Under the pieces are notes generated by a model, which worked only from the letters and a program-made list of their open reading frames with translations, ran no database searches and had not been told where the DNA came from. A DNA stretch of 49,767 bases from Pseudomonas sp. (lineage in GTDB: Bacteria > Pseudomonadota > Gammaproteobacteria > Pseudomonadales > Pseudomonadaceae), in contig VMRT01000024.1 of the NCBI GenBank assembly GCA_007713455.1, positions 1-49,767 of the forward strand, read 5' to 3'. Shown in pieces: positions 29,768 to 38,145 of the stretch. The position numbers were made by a program, and so were the translations under genes. Position 1 is the stretch's first letter. Every line of letters starts with the position of its first letter.

Positions 29768-29794
29768 AAAAAGCAAATTGGAAGAGTCGGGACG

Positions 29795-29818
29795 AAAAAA
29801 TACCAGCATAAGCTGGTA
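29795..29818 (-). terminator. Intrinsic terminator on the minus strand, upstream of the pilin gene
   Basis: On the minus strand TACCAGC, loop TTAT, GCTGGTA is followed by TTTTTTCG. The stem is perfect over seven pairs (29801-29818). It would stop transcription arriving from the right before it reaches the pilin gene, so the pilin has its own promoter. Confidence 0.75.
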
Positions 29819-29891
29819 CTCTCTCCAAGAAACGGCGTTATTCACGGGCCTTGGAATTACAAAGCATAACGCACAATTACAAATTAACCCG

Positions 29892-29955
29892 CCATTTATT
29901 AAAGTCAATAGCTATTAATAATTTATTTCACAATTGACTAATGATTAATAAATGG
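29892..29955. repeat. AT-rich 11-bp inverted repeat with an inner second repeat
   Basis: CCATTTATTAA (29892-29902) pairs with TTAATAAATGG (29945-29955), and inside it GTCAAT (29904-29909) pairs with ATTGAC (29933-29938). Together this is a 64 bp palindromic region in very AT-rich DNA. It could be an operator, an origin or an oriT arm; no gene overlaps it. Confidence 0.6.
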
Positions 29956-29963
29956 TAGGTTAT

Positions 29964-30001
29964 AAAAAGATGAAGCCCAAACGCATTACCGTTTGAGCTT
30001 C
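29964..30001 (-). terminator. Second hairpin with T-run, read on the minus strand
   Basis: GAAGC-CAAACG (29972-29983) pairs with CGTTTG-GCTTC (29990-30001), with one mismatch inside. On the minus strand the stem is followed by ATCTTTTTA, giving a plausible intrinsic terminator. On the plus strand the same hairpin would sit at the 5' end of any transcript of the region at 29972-30261. Confidence 0.55.
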
Positions 30002-30111
30002 GGGTTGATACTGTGGCAGCAGGAATCAACTTGTAATTAAAGTTATAACATTTATAAATCTAATTTCAAGTCCTCCGCTGTAAAAATCCATAATCATAAG
30101 AAAAACAGTAT

Positions 30112-30261
30112 TAGCCCTTCCGTAGTTTTGGAATAGGCCGACCCAGCCATATTCGGAGATTTTTGGGCTATAGGAAGTCGAGGCAATACAAAGGGGAACC
30201 CGGCAATTAATTGGTTGCCAGCCCGCAAGCCACTGGAAACAGTGTTGAACAGGGAGCCGGG
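30112..30261 (+). ncRNA. Candidate structured RNA region near the right end of the element
   Basis: Two nested structures follow each other. In the first, TAGCCC (30112-30117) pairs with GGGCTA (30165-30170) and encloses TTCC/GGAA (30118/30130) and CCGA/TCGG (30138/30153), giving a three-way junction. In the second, CCCGGC (30199-30204) pairs with GCCGGG (30256-30261) and encloses CACTG-GAAA-CAGTG (30231-30244), a stem with a GNRA loop. The GAAA loop favours the plus strand. The last stem ends at an ATG with GGGAG inside it, so it could also be a leader that hides a ribosome site. No known RNA family is recognised, and pairing was judged by eye. Confidence 0.4.
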
Positions 30262-30402
30262 ATGCCGCAGATACAGGCATTAAGTGTTCAAAGTTTAAGC
30301 AATAGTATCGTTGACTTAAACCCTGAGCTAATAGCTCTTGGCAAGGCTGTCTTCCGAGACTCAATAAAGGCGATTAACCTTCGTTTTTTATTAGAGTGCT
30401 AG
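30262..30402 (+). CDS. Possible 46-residue small protein
   Basis: The frame from ATG at 30262 encodes MPQIQALSVQSLSNSIVDLN and ends RFLLEC. GGGAG lies five bases before the start, but within the closing stem of the structured region. The peptide has no signal or obvious domain. Size and place near the attachment site would fit a recombination directionality factor, but the sequence gives no direct support, and the frame may be chance. Confidence 0.3.
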   Translation: MPQIQALSVQSLSNSIVDLNPELIALGKAVFRDSIKAINLRFLLEC

Positions 30403-30462
30403 GAAAGCGCAGCTTTTCCTGAGCTTCGACTGGAAGGAGAAGCGAAAGGAAAGGCTGCAATT

Positions 30463-30497
30463 TAGTTATATATAAAAGATCTATATCTATATAACTA
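30463..30497. repeat. TAGTTATATA/TATATAACTA inverted repeat around an AGATCT site
   Basis: A perfect 10-bp inverted repeat (30463-30472 and 30488-30497) encloses AGATCT at 30477-30482. The palindrome GTGTGCACAC (30501-30510) and the CACACGCGAG repeat (30506-30515) follow directly. A similar set (TATATATAGATCT and CACACGCGAG) lies right of the recombinase gene at 24961-25022. Confidence 0.6.
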
Positions 30498-30505
30498 TAC
30501 GTGTG

Positions 30506-30515
30506 CACACGCGAG
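30506..30515 (+). repeat. CACACGCGAG repeat, right copy
   Basis: This motif is identical to the left copy at 25013-25022. In the circular form of the element the two copies lie on either side of attP and the recombinase gene, about 2 kb apart. Confidence 0.5.
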
Positions 30516-30606
30516 AGAAGTTCAATCCATCCCCCATCCCTTGTTCGGCCCCCAATCAGTCAGATGCGGAGCCTCTGCCCGTTTGGAGACCTTGATCCAT
30601 TCACAC

Positions 30607-30628
30607 GGAGAACCGTTTACCCGATCAT
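30607..30628. other. attR (element arm and core AT)
   Basis: The arm GGAGAACCGTTTACCCGATC precedes the core AT at 30627-30628. Compared with the reverse complement of the left arm, GGAGAAATATACCACCGGATT, it shares GGAGAA at the outer end and ACC-CG-AT near the core. In the circular form these arms would make an inverted-repeat attP of about 43 bp centred on AT. Confidence 0.8.
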
Positions 30629-31297
30629 GATGCGATTGCGCCGCGGAAAGTTGCTCGCTTGCGGTGGGCAGGCCAGTGGCAGCTCGGACACCAGCGCACC
30701 GCCTCCGTCGACGATCTGCTGGGCGAGGCCGACGTGACGCTGCGGATACAGCCGTTCGAGACCGGTACCGAGCACCGCGACGGTCTTGCCGCCGGCGTCC
30801 AGCGCGCCCTGATGCGCCGCACCATCAATGCCCAATGCCAGCCCGCTGGTGATGACGAAGCCGGCACCAGCCAGGCTGCGGGAGAACGCTCGGGCATTGT
30901 CCAGACCATTGCGCGATGCGCGGCGGCTGCCGACCATCGCCAGCTGCGGTCGCTCGAGCAAGCCGGGATCGCCGGAAATGAATAGTAGCGGTGGCGCATC
31001 CGGCAGTTCAGCCAGCAAGGCGGGGTAGTTCGGGTCGTCCCAGCAGAGCAGATGCCGGTCCGGCTGTTCCAGCCAGCCGAGGGCGGCACTGGCACGCTCG
31101 CGGATGTCGGCGCTGCGTCGTGGCTCGGCACAACTGGCCGGCAATCCCAGCGACCGCCAGGCACTGGCCGGCGCGCTCAACGCCGACGCGGCATCGGGAA
31201 AGGCGCTCAGCAACTTGCGCAGGCGGCGTGGGCCGAGTTCGGGCAATAGATGCAGACGCAGCCGGGCTTCCAGCTCGGCAGGGGAAATGGCAGGCAT
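30627..31297 (-). pseudogene. dprA: dprA 5' fragment (first 223 codons), cut by the inserted element
   Basis: From ATG at 31297, eight bases after AAGGAG, the minus strand encodes MPAISPAELEARLRLHLLPE, a SAM-like N-terminal domain. The DprA Rossmann core follows: AMVGSRRASRNG, GLALGIDGAAHQGAL, VAVLGTGLERLYP and NFPRRNRI. The frame leaves host sequence inside codon 224 and stops three codons later (I-M-I-G-stop), giving a 226-residue truncated product. Loss of the second half of the core and the C-terminal domain should abolish RecA loading. A hairpin CACCGCA/TGCGGTG (31321-31338) lies just upstream of the start. Confidence 0.93.
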
Positions 31298-31349
31298 GGC
31301 GAACACTCCTTGTCTCTTTGCACCGCATCCGTGCGGTGCTGTCGCAGCA

Positions 31350-31375
31350 TGAAAAAGCCCCGCATTCGCGGGGCT
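31350..31375 (-). terminator. Terminator of tsaP
   Basis: On the minus strand AGCCCCGC, loop GAAT, GCGGGGCT is followed by TTTTTC, nine bases after the tsaP stop. It separates tsaP from the promoter of dprA. Confidence 0.85.
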
Positions 31376-31383
31376 CTCTTGTT

Positions 31384-32409
31384 TCAGGGGTTACGGACCT
31401 TGTCGCTCACCGCCAGTGAGCGGGTGGCCTGCAGTATCAGGCCGTAGCTGAGCTTGTCGTAGGTGCGGAACACCATCAGCAGGCCGGAACGCTCGTCCGG
31501 AATCTTCACGTTCTCACCCGTCACGCGGTCACGTACGGTTTCGCCGGTCTTGTAGACTGCCAGCACGTTGCCGTCCTTCAGACCGTCGCGAGCGCCCTTG
31601 TTCAGGGTGACCACGTCAAACTGGCCGATCTGGGTAACGCCGCGCGGTACATCGAGAATCACACCGTCCACCTCCGTCTCAGGCGAGCTGGGCATGAACG
31701 TCGAGTTGACCGCACGCTCCTCGCTGGGGAACAGACGATCGCCGATGCGGGCTTCCTGGGTGGTACGGGTCAGGTGCATGGTGGCGATATCGCCTTCGAC
31801 TTCGATGATGTCCACGGTGCCGATGTCATCGGCGTTGATACCGAGAAATTCGCCGGTTTCCGGATCGACGTAGGTCTTGCCCTGGCGGAAGATGCCGTAC
31901 GCCGGCATGTCTTCTTCGAAGCTGCCGCGGCCGTAGATGCGGTCGCCCGCGCCGCTGACCACCCGCTCGGCGTTGCCGGCGACGATGTAGGGCGCACCCT
32001 GAAACTGCTCGGCGGTGTCGACGATGCGGTTGCTCAGCAGGAAGCTGTTGATCGCTTCCAGCGGAATGGTCGGGATGGCTTCGGCCATCGGCGTGGTGCG
32101 AACGGTCGGCGACAGTTTGATGGTGCCGCGCGAGGCACCGCGGTCGAGCACCAGGCGCGGCTGGCCGTCGACGTAGACCAGGCTCAGGGTATCACCGGGA
32201 TAGATCAGATGAGGGTTGGCAATCTGCGGGTTGGCATGCCACAGCTCCGGCCATTTCCACGGCTCGCGGAGGAAGCGGCCGGAAATGTCCCAGAGTGTGT
32301 CGCCCTTCACCACCGTATAACGCTCCGGATGGTTGTCCTTGAGCTGCACCGCGGCCTGGGCGAGCCCGCCGACGGCCACCAGCAGCAGGGCGAGTAGTGA
32401 TTTCCTCAT
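31384..32409 (-). CDS. tsaP: LysM-domain protein, TsaP-like (type IV pilus secretin-associated)
   Basis: The 341-residue exported protein has a signal peptide (about 1-20, ending near GLAQA) and an N-terminal LysM domain, YTVVKGDTLWDISGRFL, that binds peptidoglycan. A FlgT-C-like C-terminal region ends QATRSLAVSDKVRNP. The homologue next to dprA in P. aeruginosa (PA0020, from memory) corresponds to TsaP, which helps anchor the type IV pilus secretin to the cell wall. ATG at 32409 gives the standard signal peptide. Divergent from def. Confidence 0.82.
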   Translation of the reverse strand: MRKSLLALLLVAVGGLAQAAVQLKDNHPERYTVVKGDTLWDISGRFLREPWKWPELWHANPQIANPHLIYPGDTLSLVYVDGQPRLVLDRGASRGTIKLSPTVRTTPMAEAIPTIPLEAINSFLLSNRIVDTAEQFQGAPYIVAGNAERVVSGAGDRIYGRGSFEEDMPAYGIFRQGKTYVDPETGEFLGINADDIGTVDIIEVEGDIATMHLTRTTQEARIGDRLFPSEERAVNSTFMPSSPETEVDGVILDVPRGVTQIGQFDVVTLNKGARDGLKDGNVLAVYKTGETVRDRVTGENVKIPDERSGLLMVFRTYDKLSYGLILQATRSLAVSDKVRNP

Positions 32410-32557
32410 GTGGTGAATCCCTTTATTATGTGCCTTCACGTAAAGCGCCCTAGCGCCGCGGAACCCTTTTGGATCGCGGCATTAAGCCGTTTTCCATGCT
32501 GCTCGGCATCTTAGCAGCGGCTTTTGACTTTATTCCATAAGTGCATCACAAACGCAT

Positions 32558-33064
32558 ATGGCCATTCTGAACATCCTTGAATTTCCCGATCCGCGGCTGC
32601 GCACCATCGCCAAACCGGTGGATGTGGTCGATGACGAGATCCGTCAGCTGATCGACGACATGTTCGAGACCATGTACGAGGCTCCGGGCATCGGCCTGGC
32701 CGCGACGCAGGTCAATGTGCACAAGCGCGTGGTGGTGATGGACCTGTCCGAAGACCGGTCCGAGCCGCGAGTCTTCATCAATCCCGAATTCGAATCGCTG
32801 ACCGACGAGATGGACCAGTACCAGGAAGGCTGCCTGTCGGTACCGGGCTTCTACGAGAACGTCGACCGTCCGCAGAAAGTGCGGATCAAGGCGCTGGATC
32901 GTGACGGCAAACCCTACGAGATGGTCGCCGAAGGCCTGCTCGCGGTGTGCATCCAGCACGAATGCGATCACCTCAACGGCAAACTGTTTGTCGACTATCT
33001 CTCCAGCCTCAAGCGCGACCGGATCAAAAAGAAGCTGGAAAAGATCCATCGCCAGCAGGCTTGA
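32558..33064 (+). CDS. def: Peptide deformylase
   Basis: The 168-residue iron enzyme removes the formyl group from nascent proteins. All three family motifs are present: [16 protein letters not shown] and the metal site QHECDHLNG. Length and motif spacing are those of class I deformylases. It precedes fmt, which adds the formyl group to initiator tRNA, with a terminator-like hairpin between them. A TTGACT hexamer at 32524-32529 may be part of its promoter. Confidence 0.97.
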   Translation: MAILNILEFPDPRLRTIAKPVDVVDDEIRQLIDDMFETMYEAPGIGLAATQVNVHKRVVVMDLSEDRSEPRVFINPEFESLTDEMDQYQEGCLSVPGFYENVDRPQKVRIKALDRDGKPYEMVAEGLLAVCIQHECDHLNGKLFVDYLSSLKRDRIKKKLEKIHRQQA

Positions 33065-33080
33065 TCATTCCCGAATCCCG

Positions 33081-33105
33081 AAGGCTTGCTACGCAAGCCT
33101 TTTTT
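33081..33105 (+). terminator. Terminator-like hairpin between def and fmt
   Basis: AAGGCTTGC (33081-33089) pairs with GCAAGCCTT (33093-33101) and runs into TTTT. The nine-pair stem with a three-base loop is a textbook intrinsic terminator. It would reduce read-through from def into fmt. Confidence 0.8.
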
Positions 33106-33119
33106 GTTAGCGAGCCCTC

Positions 33120-34064
33120 ATGACCCAGCCCTTGCGCATCGTTTTCGCCGGCACCCCGGAATTCGCCGCTCAGCATCTGCAAGCCCTGCTCGACGCGGGC
33201 AAATCGATCGTTGCCGTCTACACCCAGCCGGATCGCCCCGCAGGCCGCGGCCAGAAGCTGATGCCCAGCCCGGTCAAGCAGCTCGCCGTGCAGCACGACA
33301 TTCCGGTATTCCAGCCGCAGACGCTGCGTGACCCGGCGGCGCAGACGGAATTGGCGGACCTGCAGGCGGACCTGATGGTGGTGGTCGCCTACGGCCTGAT
33401 CCTGCCGCAGGCGGTGCTCGACCTGCCGCGCCTGGGCTGCATCAACAGCCATGCCTCGCTGTTGCCGCGCTGGCGTGGTGCCGCGCCGATCCAGCGAGCG
33501 ATCGAAGCCGGTGACAGCGAATCCGGCGTCACCGTGATGCAGATGGAAGCGGGCCTGGACACCGGTCCGATGCTGCTCAAGGTCAGCACGCCGATCACTG
33601 ACGACGACACCGGCGGCACGCTGCACGACCGTCTCGCCATTCTCGGCGCGCAGGCGGTGGTGCAGGCGATCGACGCCCTGGCCGACGGCGCGCTGACAGG
33701 GGAAGTGCAGGACGATAGCCTCGCCACCTATGCACACAAGCTGAGCAAGGACGAGGCGCGCATCGACTGGACTCGCCCAGCGCTCGAGCTGGAGCGTCTG
33801 ATCCGTGCCTTCAACCCCTGGCCGATCTGCCACAGCACGCTGAATGGCGAAACGCTGAAGATTCACGCGGCACGCCTCGGCGAAGGCCAGGGCGAGCCCG
33901 GACGCGTTCTCGAAGCGAGCAAGGAAGGGCTGACCGTTGCCTGCGGTGAAGGCGCATTGTCGCTGACTCGTCTGCAACTGCCCGGCGGCAAGTCGCTTGG
34001 CTTCGGCGACCTGTACAACAGCCGCCGCGAGCAGTTCGCCCCTGGCCTGGTGCTCGGTCAATGA
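33120..34064 (+). CDS. fmt: Methionyl-tRNA formyltransferase
   Basis: The 314-residue enzyme formylates Met-tRNA(fMet) with 10-formyl-tetrahydrofolate. The catalytic block [20 protein letters not shown] contains the Asn and His, with the essential Asp in the later METGLDTG-like stretch ([11 protein letters not shown]). A C-terminal beta-barrel binds tRNA. It overlaps rsmB by 4 bp (ATGA), so the two are translationally coupled. The order def-fmt-rsmB-trkA is conserved in pseudomonads. Confidence 0.97.
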   Translation: MTQPLRIVFAGTPEFAAQHLQALLDAGKSIVAVYTQPDRPAGRGQKLMPSPVKQLAVQHDIPVFQPQTLRDPAAQTELADLQADLMVVVAYGLILPQAVLDLPRLGCINSHASLLPRWRGAAPIQRAIEAGDSESGVTVMQMEAGLDTGPMLLKVSTPITDDDTGGTLHDRLAILGAQAVVQAIDALADGALTGEVQDDSLATYAHKLSKDEARIDWTRPALELERLIRAFNPWPICHSTLNGETLKIHAARLGEGQGEPGRVLEASKEGLTVACGEGALSLTRLQLPGGKSLGFGDLYNSRREQFAPGLVLGQ

Positions 34065-35383
34065 ACCCGCGCCTGGCCGCAGCCCGTGCGCTGAGTGTCG
34101 TGCTCTCGGGCAAGGCCTCGCTGGGCAGCAGCCTGCCCGAGGTACTCGGCAAGGTGGACGCGCGCGACCGCGGCCTGACCCAGGACCTGGCCTTCGGCAC
34201 CGCGCGCTGGCATCCGCGCCTGGCAGGTTTGGCCGACAAGCTGCTGCAGAAGCCATTCAAGGCTGCCGATCGCGATGTCGAAGCCCTTCTGCTGGTCGGT
34301 CTGTATCAGCTGTTCCATACCCGCATCCCGGCCCATGCCGCCATCGGCGAAACCGTCGGCTGTGTCGACAAGCTGAAGAAGCCCTGGGCCAAGGGCCTGC
34401 TCAACGCCGTGCTGCGCCGCGCCCAGCGTGAGGGCGAAGCGATGCTAGCGGAGCTGGAACACGACCCGGTGATTCGCGTTGCCCATCCGCGCTGGCTGCA
34501 GAAGGCGCTCAAGGCGCATTGGCCCGAACATTGGGAAGCCATCTGCGCGGCCAATAATGCCCATCCGCCGATGATGTTGCGGGTCAATCGCCGTCAGGTC
34601 AGCCGCGACGCCTATCTGGCTGAGTTGCAGGCCGCTGGAATCGACGCCCATCCGTGCGAGTTCAGTGAGGACGGCATTCGCCTGGTTGCGCCGTGCGACG
34701 TGCATCAGCTGCCGGGCTTTGCCGAAGGGCGGGTCAGCGTGCAGGACGAGGCCGCACAGCTGGCCGCCTCGCTGCTCGACCTGGCGCCGGGCCAACGCGT
34801 GCTGGACGCCTGTTGCGCACCGGGTGGCAAGACCTGTCACCTGCTCGAACGCGAGCCGCAATTGGCCGGGCTGATTGCGCTGGATCTGGAACCCAAGCGT
34901 CTGGTGCGCGTTCGGGAAAACCTTGAGCGTCTGCATTTACAGGCCGAACTGGTCGCCGACGACGCCCGCGCCACCGAGCGCTGGTGGGACGGCAAGCCGT
35001 TCCAGCGCATCCTGCTCGACGCACCCTGTTCGGCCACCGGCGTGATCCGCCGCCATCCGGACATCAAGCTGACGCGCCAGGCCGATGACATCGCCCCCCT
35101 TGCCGCGCTGCAGGGCGAGATGCTCGATGCGCTGTGGCCGACCCTGGACGTCGGCGGCATCCTGCTCTATGCCACCTGCTCGGTGCTGCCGACCGAGAAC
35201 CGCGAGGTGATCGGCGCCTTCCTCGAACGCACGCCCGGCGCGCGCGAATTGGACCTCCCGGGCGGCTTCGGCCTGCAGCAGCCGCATGGTCGCCAGCTGC
35301 TGCCGCAGGAGAGCGGCCACGACGGCTTCTACTATGCCAAGCTGATCAAGATCGCGGCGCAGCCACGTGGTGTCAGTGGGTGA
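34061..35383 (+). CDS. rsmB: 16S rRNA (cytosine-967-C5)-methyltransferase
   Basis: The 440-residue protein has an N-terminal NusB-like domain (about 1-135) and a C-terminal NOL1/NOP2/sun methyltransferase domain. The AdoMet site is [12 protein letters not shown], the [17 protein letters not shown] block holds one catalytic Cys, and [13 protein letters not shown] holds the nucleophilic Cys. It methylates C967 of 16S rRNA. It is translated from an overlap with fmt and followed by trkA after 75 bp. Confidence 0.96.
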   Translation: MNPRLAAARALSVVLSGKASLGSSLPEVLGKVDARDRGLTQDLAFGTARWHPRLAGLADKLLQKPFKAADRDVEALLLVGLYQLFHTRIPAHAAIGETVGCVDKLKKPWAKGLLNAVLRRAQREGEAMLAELEHDPVIRVAHPRWLQKALKAHWPEHWEAICAANNAHPPMMLRVNRRQVSRDAYLAELQAAGIDAHPCEFSEDGIRLVAPCDVHQLPGFAEGRVSVQDEAAQLAASLLDLAPGQRVLDACCAPGGKTCHLLEREPQLAGLIALDLEPKRLVRVRENLERLHLQAELVADDARATERWWDGKPFQRILLDAPCSATGVIRRHPDIKLTRQADDIAPLAALQGEMLDALWPTLDVGGILLYATCSVLPTENREVIGAFLERTPGARELDLPGGFGLQQPHGRQLLPQESGHDGFYYAKLIKIAAQPRGVSG

Positions 35384-35458
35384 GTCGAAACCCCGGCGCA
35401 GTGCGCGCGGGCCCAACATGGAAGCGGCGGCAAACATCCGCCTTTCAGGAGTGATCGC

Positions 35459-36832
35459 GTGAAGATCATCATTCTCGGCGCCGGCCAGGTCGGCGGTACC
35501 CTCGCCGAACACCTCGCCAGCGAAGCCAACGACATCACCGTGGTCGACACCGACGGCGACCGCCTGCGCGATCTCGGTGATCGCCTGGACATCCGCACCA
35601 TTCAGGGCCGCGGCTCGTTTCCCACGGTGCTGCGCCAGGCTGGGGCTGACGACGCCGACATGCTGGTGGCGGTGACCAACAGCGACGAGACCAACATGGT
35701 CGCCTGCCAGGTCGCCTACACCCTGTTCCATACGCCGACCAAGATCGCCCGCGTGCGCGAAGCGGCCTACCTGGTGCGCTCCGGTCTGTTCGCCAACGAG
35801 GCGATCCCGGTCGACGTGCTGATCAGCCCGGAACAGGTGGTCACCAACTACATCAAGCGCCTGATCGAACATCCCGGCTCGCTGCAGGTAATCGACTTCG
35901 CCGAAGGCAAGGCACAGCTGGTGGCGGTGCGCGCCTACTACGGCGGTCCGCTGGTCGGCCAGGAGCTGCGCCAGCTGCGCCGCCACATGCCCAACGTCGA
36001 TACCCGCGTGGCCGCCATCTTCCGTCGCAACCAGGCCATCCTGCCCCGTGGCGACACGGTGATCGAGGCCGATGACGAGGTGTTCTTCATCGCCGCCCGC
36101 GGCCATATCCGCGCGGTGATGAGCGAAATGCGCCGGCTCGACGAGAACTACAAGCGCATCGTCATCGCTGGTGGCGGCCACATCGGCGAGCGGCTGGCCG
36201 AAGCGATCGAGAGCCGTTACCAGGTGAAGATCATCGAGATGAACCCGGCGCGCTGTCGCTACCTGTCGGACACGCTGGACAGCACGATCATCCTGCAGGG
36301 CAGCGCTTCCGACCGCGACCTGCTGGTCGAGGAGAACATCAGCGAGGCGGACGTGTTCCTCGCGCTGACCAACGACGACGAGGCCAACATCATGTCGTCG
36401 CTGCTGGCCAAGCGGCTGGGCGCGCGCAAGGTGATGTGCATCATCAACAACCCGGCCTACGTCGATCTGGTTCAGGGTGGCGAGATCGACATCGCCATCA
36501 GCCCGCAGCTCGCCACCATCGGTACCCTGCTGACCCACGTACGCCGCGGCGACATCGTCAGCGCCCACTCGCTGCGCCGTGGCGCGGCCGAAGCCATCGA
36601 GGTGATCGCCCACGGCGATCCGCGTTCGAGCAAGGTGATCGGGCGCCCCATCGAGCAGATCGCGCTGCCCCCGGGTACCACCATCGGCGCGGTGATTCGC
36701 GACGACCAGGTGCTGATCGCCCATGACGACACGCGGATCGAGTCCGGCGATCACGTCATCCTGTTCCTCGTCGACAAGAAGCACATTCGCGACGTCGAGC
36801 GCCTGTTCCAGGCCGGCCTGACCTTCTTCTAG
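35459..36832 (+). CDS. trkA: Trk potassium transporter peripheral component TrkA
   Basis: The 457-residue protein regulates the TrkH/TrkG potassium channels. It consists of two tandem RCK units, each with an NAD(H)-binding loop: [15 protein letters not shown] at the start and [16 protein letters not shown] near residue 235. A TrkA-C domain follows each. The GTG start at 35459 is preceded by CAGGAGTGATC and gives the standard N-terminus [10 protein letters not shown]. Potassium uptake fits the osmotic-stress theme of the adjacent ectoine importer. Confidence 0.97.
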   Translation: MKIIILGAGQVGGTLAEHLASEANDITVVDTDGDRLRDLGDRLDIRTIQGRGSFPTVLRQAGADDADMLVAVTNSDETNMVACQVAYTLFHTPTKIARVREAAYLVRSGLFANEAIPVDVLISPEQVVTNYIKRLIEHPGSLQVIDFAEGKAQLVAVRAYYGGPLVGQELRQLRRHMPNVDTRVAAIFRRNQAILPRGDTVIEADDEVFFIAARGHIRAVMSEMRRLDENYKRIVIAGGGHIGERLAEAIESRYQVKIIEMNPARCRYLSDTLDSTIILQGSASDRDLLVEENISEADVFLALTNDDEANIMSSLLAKRLGARKVMCIINNPAYVDLVQGGEIDIAISPQLATIGTLLTHVRRGDIVSAHSLRRGAAEAIEVIAHGDPRSSKVIGRPIEQIALPPGTTIGAVIRDDQVLIAHDDTRIESGDHVILFLVDKKHIRDVERLFQAGLTFF

Positions 36833-36852
36833 CGATCATTGCGACTGCATGG

Positions 36853-36886
36853 ACGGCCCGCCACTCGGCGGGCCGTTTCGTTTTTT
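36853..36886 (+). terminator. Terminator of the rsmB-trkA unit
   Basis: ACGGCCCGCC (36853-36862) pairs with GGCGGGCCGT (36867-36876) around ACTC and is followed by TTCGTTTTTT. The remaining DNA up to 37167 holds no gene that I can support and should carry the promoter of the ehu operon. Confidence 0.92.
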
Positions 36887-37167
36887 CAATTACCTACGAC
36901 TCCCGGCCCGATCAGCTGAAATAGACGGCATTCCCACCGATCGGCTCCATTCGATCCCGATGCCCTCCGATTTCCATTTTATGGCCAGCTTTTGTACCCT
37001 CCCGGCTTGCCGCCTGTGCGGCCTGACGATTGAGCCAAGCTATCGTCGCTCGGTTTCACCGCACCATTCGTCGTCAGAAGAGTCCCTAAATGAGCTCGAG
37101 CAATTGCCCCTCCTAGACAAATAACGATCCGATTCCTCGGGTCTCTACAAGGAACAGGAGAAACTCC

Positions 37168-38025
37168 ATGAGGAACAGCACCATCCCGACACGCTCCCGC
37201 CGGCTGCTGATCGGCTGCGCCGCCCTGGCCAGCATCGGTTTCGCCAGCCTGACCCAGGCCGATACCCTGGAAGACATCAAGGACAGCAGCAGCGTCCGCA
37301 TCGGCTACGCCAATGAAACCCCCTTCGCCTACACCGCTCTCGACGGCAGCGTCACTGGCGAATCGCCAGAGATCGTGCGCAAGGTGTTCGAGCGCATGGA
37401 CATCGACACCATCAAACCGGTACTGACCGAATGGGGCTCGCTGATCCCCGGCCTGCGCGCCGGACGCTTCGACCTCATCGCAGCGGGCATGTACATCACC
37501 CCTGAACGCTGCAAGCAGGTGCTGTTCACCGATCCGCACTACCGCCTGCTCGACACCCTGCTGGTGGCCGAAGGCAACCCGAAGAACCTGCGCAGCTACG
37601 AAGACATCGCCAACAACCCAGACGTGAAGATCGCCATCATGTCCGGCACGGTGAACCTCGGTTATGCGCGCAAGGCCGGCATCAAGGATTCGCAGATTCT
37701 GCAGGTCCCGGATACCACCTCGCAGCTGCAGGCCGTGCGCGGTGGTCGCGCCGATGCCGCCATCGGTACCCAGCTGACCATGAAGGGGCTGGCGGACAAG
37801 GCCGGTGACGATGTCGAGGCCATCGCTGACTTCAAGGACGATCCAGCCCGTGCCGGTTACGGCGCGCTGGCCTTCCGTCCGCAGGACAAGGCGCTGCGTG
37901 ACGCGGTCAATGCCGAGCTCAAGCAGTGGCTGGGCAGCGAGGAGCATCTGAAGACCATCGAGCCATTCGGCTTCGATCGCTCCAACATCACCGACAAGAC
38001 TGCCGCCGAGCTCTGCGGCGCCTGA
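37168..38025 (+). CDS. ehuB: Ectoine/hydroxyectoine ABC importer, substrate-binding protein
   Basis: The 285-residue periplasmic protein belongs to the polar amino-acid binding family (SBP_bac_3). A signal peptide ends near LTQA, and the mature start is DTLEDIKDSSSVRIGYANETP. FDLIAAGMYITPERCKQVLF and IMSGTVNLGYARKAGI are typical of EhuB. The two aromatic-rich lobes should capture ectoine or hydroxyectoine, compatible solutes used against salt and heat. AGGAG lies eight bases before the start. It opens a four-gene operon with both permeases and the ATPase. Another polar amino acid remains a possible substrate. Confidence 0.85.
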   Translation: MRNSTIPTRSRRLLIGCAALASIGFASLTQADTLEDIKDSSSVRIGYANETPFAYTALDGSVTGESPEIVRKVFERMDIDTIKPVLTEWGSLIPGLRAGRFDLIAAGMYITPERCKQVLFTDPHYRLLDTLLVAEGNPKNLRSYEDIANNPDVKIAIMSGTVNLGYARKAGIKDSQILQVPDTTSQLQAVRGGRADAAIGTQLTMKGLADKAGDDVEAIADFKDDPARAGYGALAFRPQDKALRDAVNAELKQWLGSEEHLKTIEPFGFDRSNITDKTAAELCGA

Positions 38026-38145
38026 AGCCCGTCGGGGCGGCTGGTTGGCGCCGCCGACCGCTGTCCCGCCTGTGAACGCTGACCAAGGCTGCGCCGCTGT
38101 TTGCGCAGCCTCGCTCAGCGCTCCGGAAAACCGGATAGCGCCATC

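Larger units (their letters stand above)
23114..30628 (+). mobile_element. 7.5 kb serine-recombinase integrative mobilizable element in dprA
   Basis: Both junctions with dprA are visible. On the plus strand the left host arm ends GCCGCTGAT (23105-23113) and the right host arm resumes ATGATGCGATTGCG (30627-30640). Host and element share only AT (23112-23113 and 30627-30628), the 2-bp core typical of serine recombinases. Cargo in order is recombinase, relaxase, adenine methyltransferase (minus), BglII/BstYI-type nuclease, pilin (minus), then about 900 bp of structured non-coding DNA. Base composition is clearly AT-richer than the host. No conjugation channel or replication gene is present, so transfer would need a helper. 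Confidence 0.92.

Noticed and set aside
30026..30364. A 112-codon minus-strand frame in the right arm of the element
   Set aside because: It lies over the structured region, and its composition (many Cys, Trp and Ser in no pattern) does not look like a protein.
23114..30628. Interpretation of the element as a prophage or an integrated replicative plasmid
   Set aside because: There are no capsid, portal, terminase, lysis, Rep or partition genes. The cargo is recombinase, relaxase, R-M and pilin.
36849..37124. A 91-codon frame between trkA and ehuB
   Set aside because: It begins inside the trkA terminator hairpin and has no support from composition or a ribosome site.
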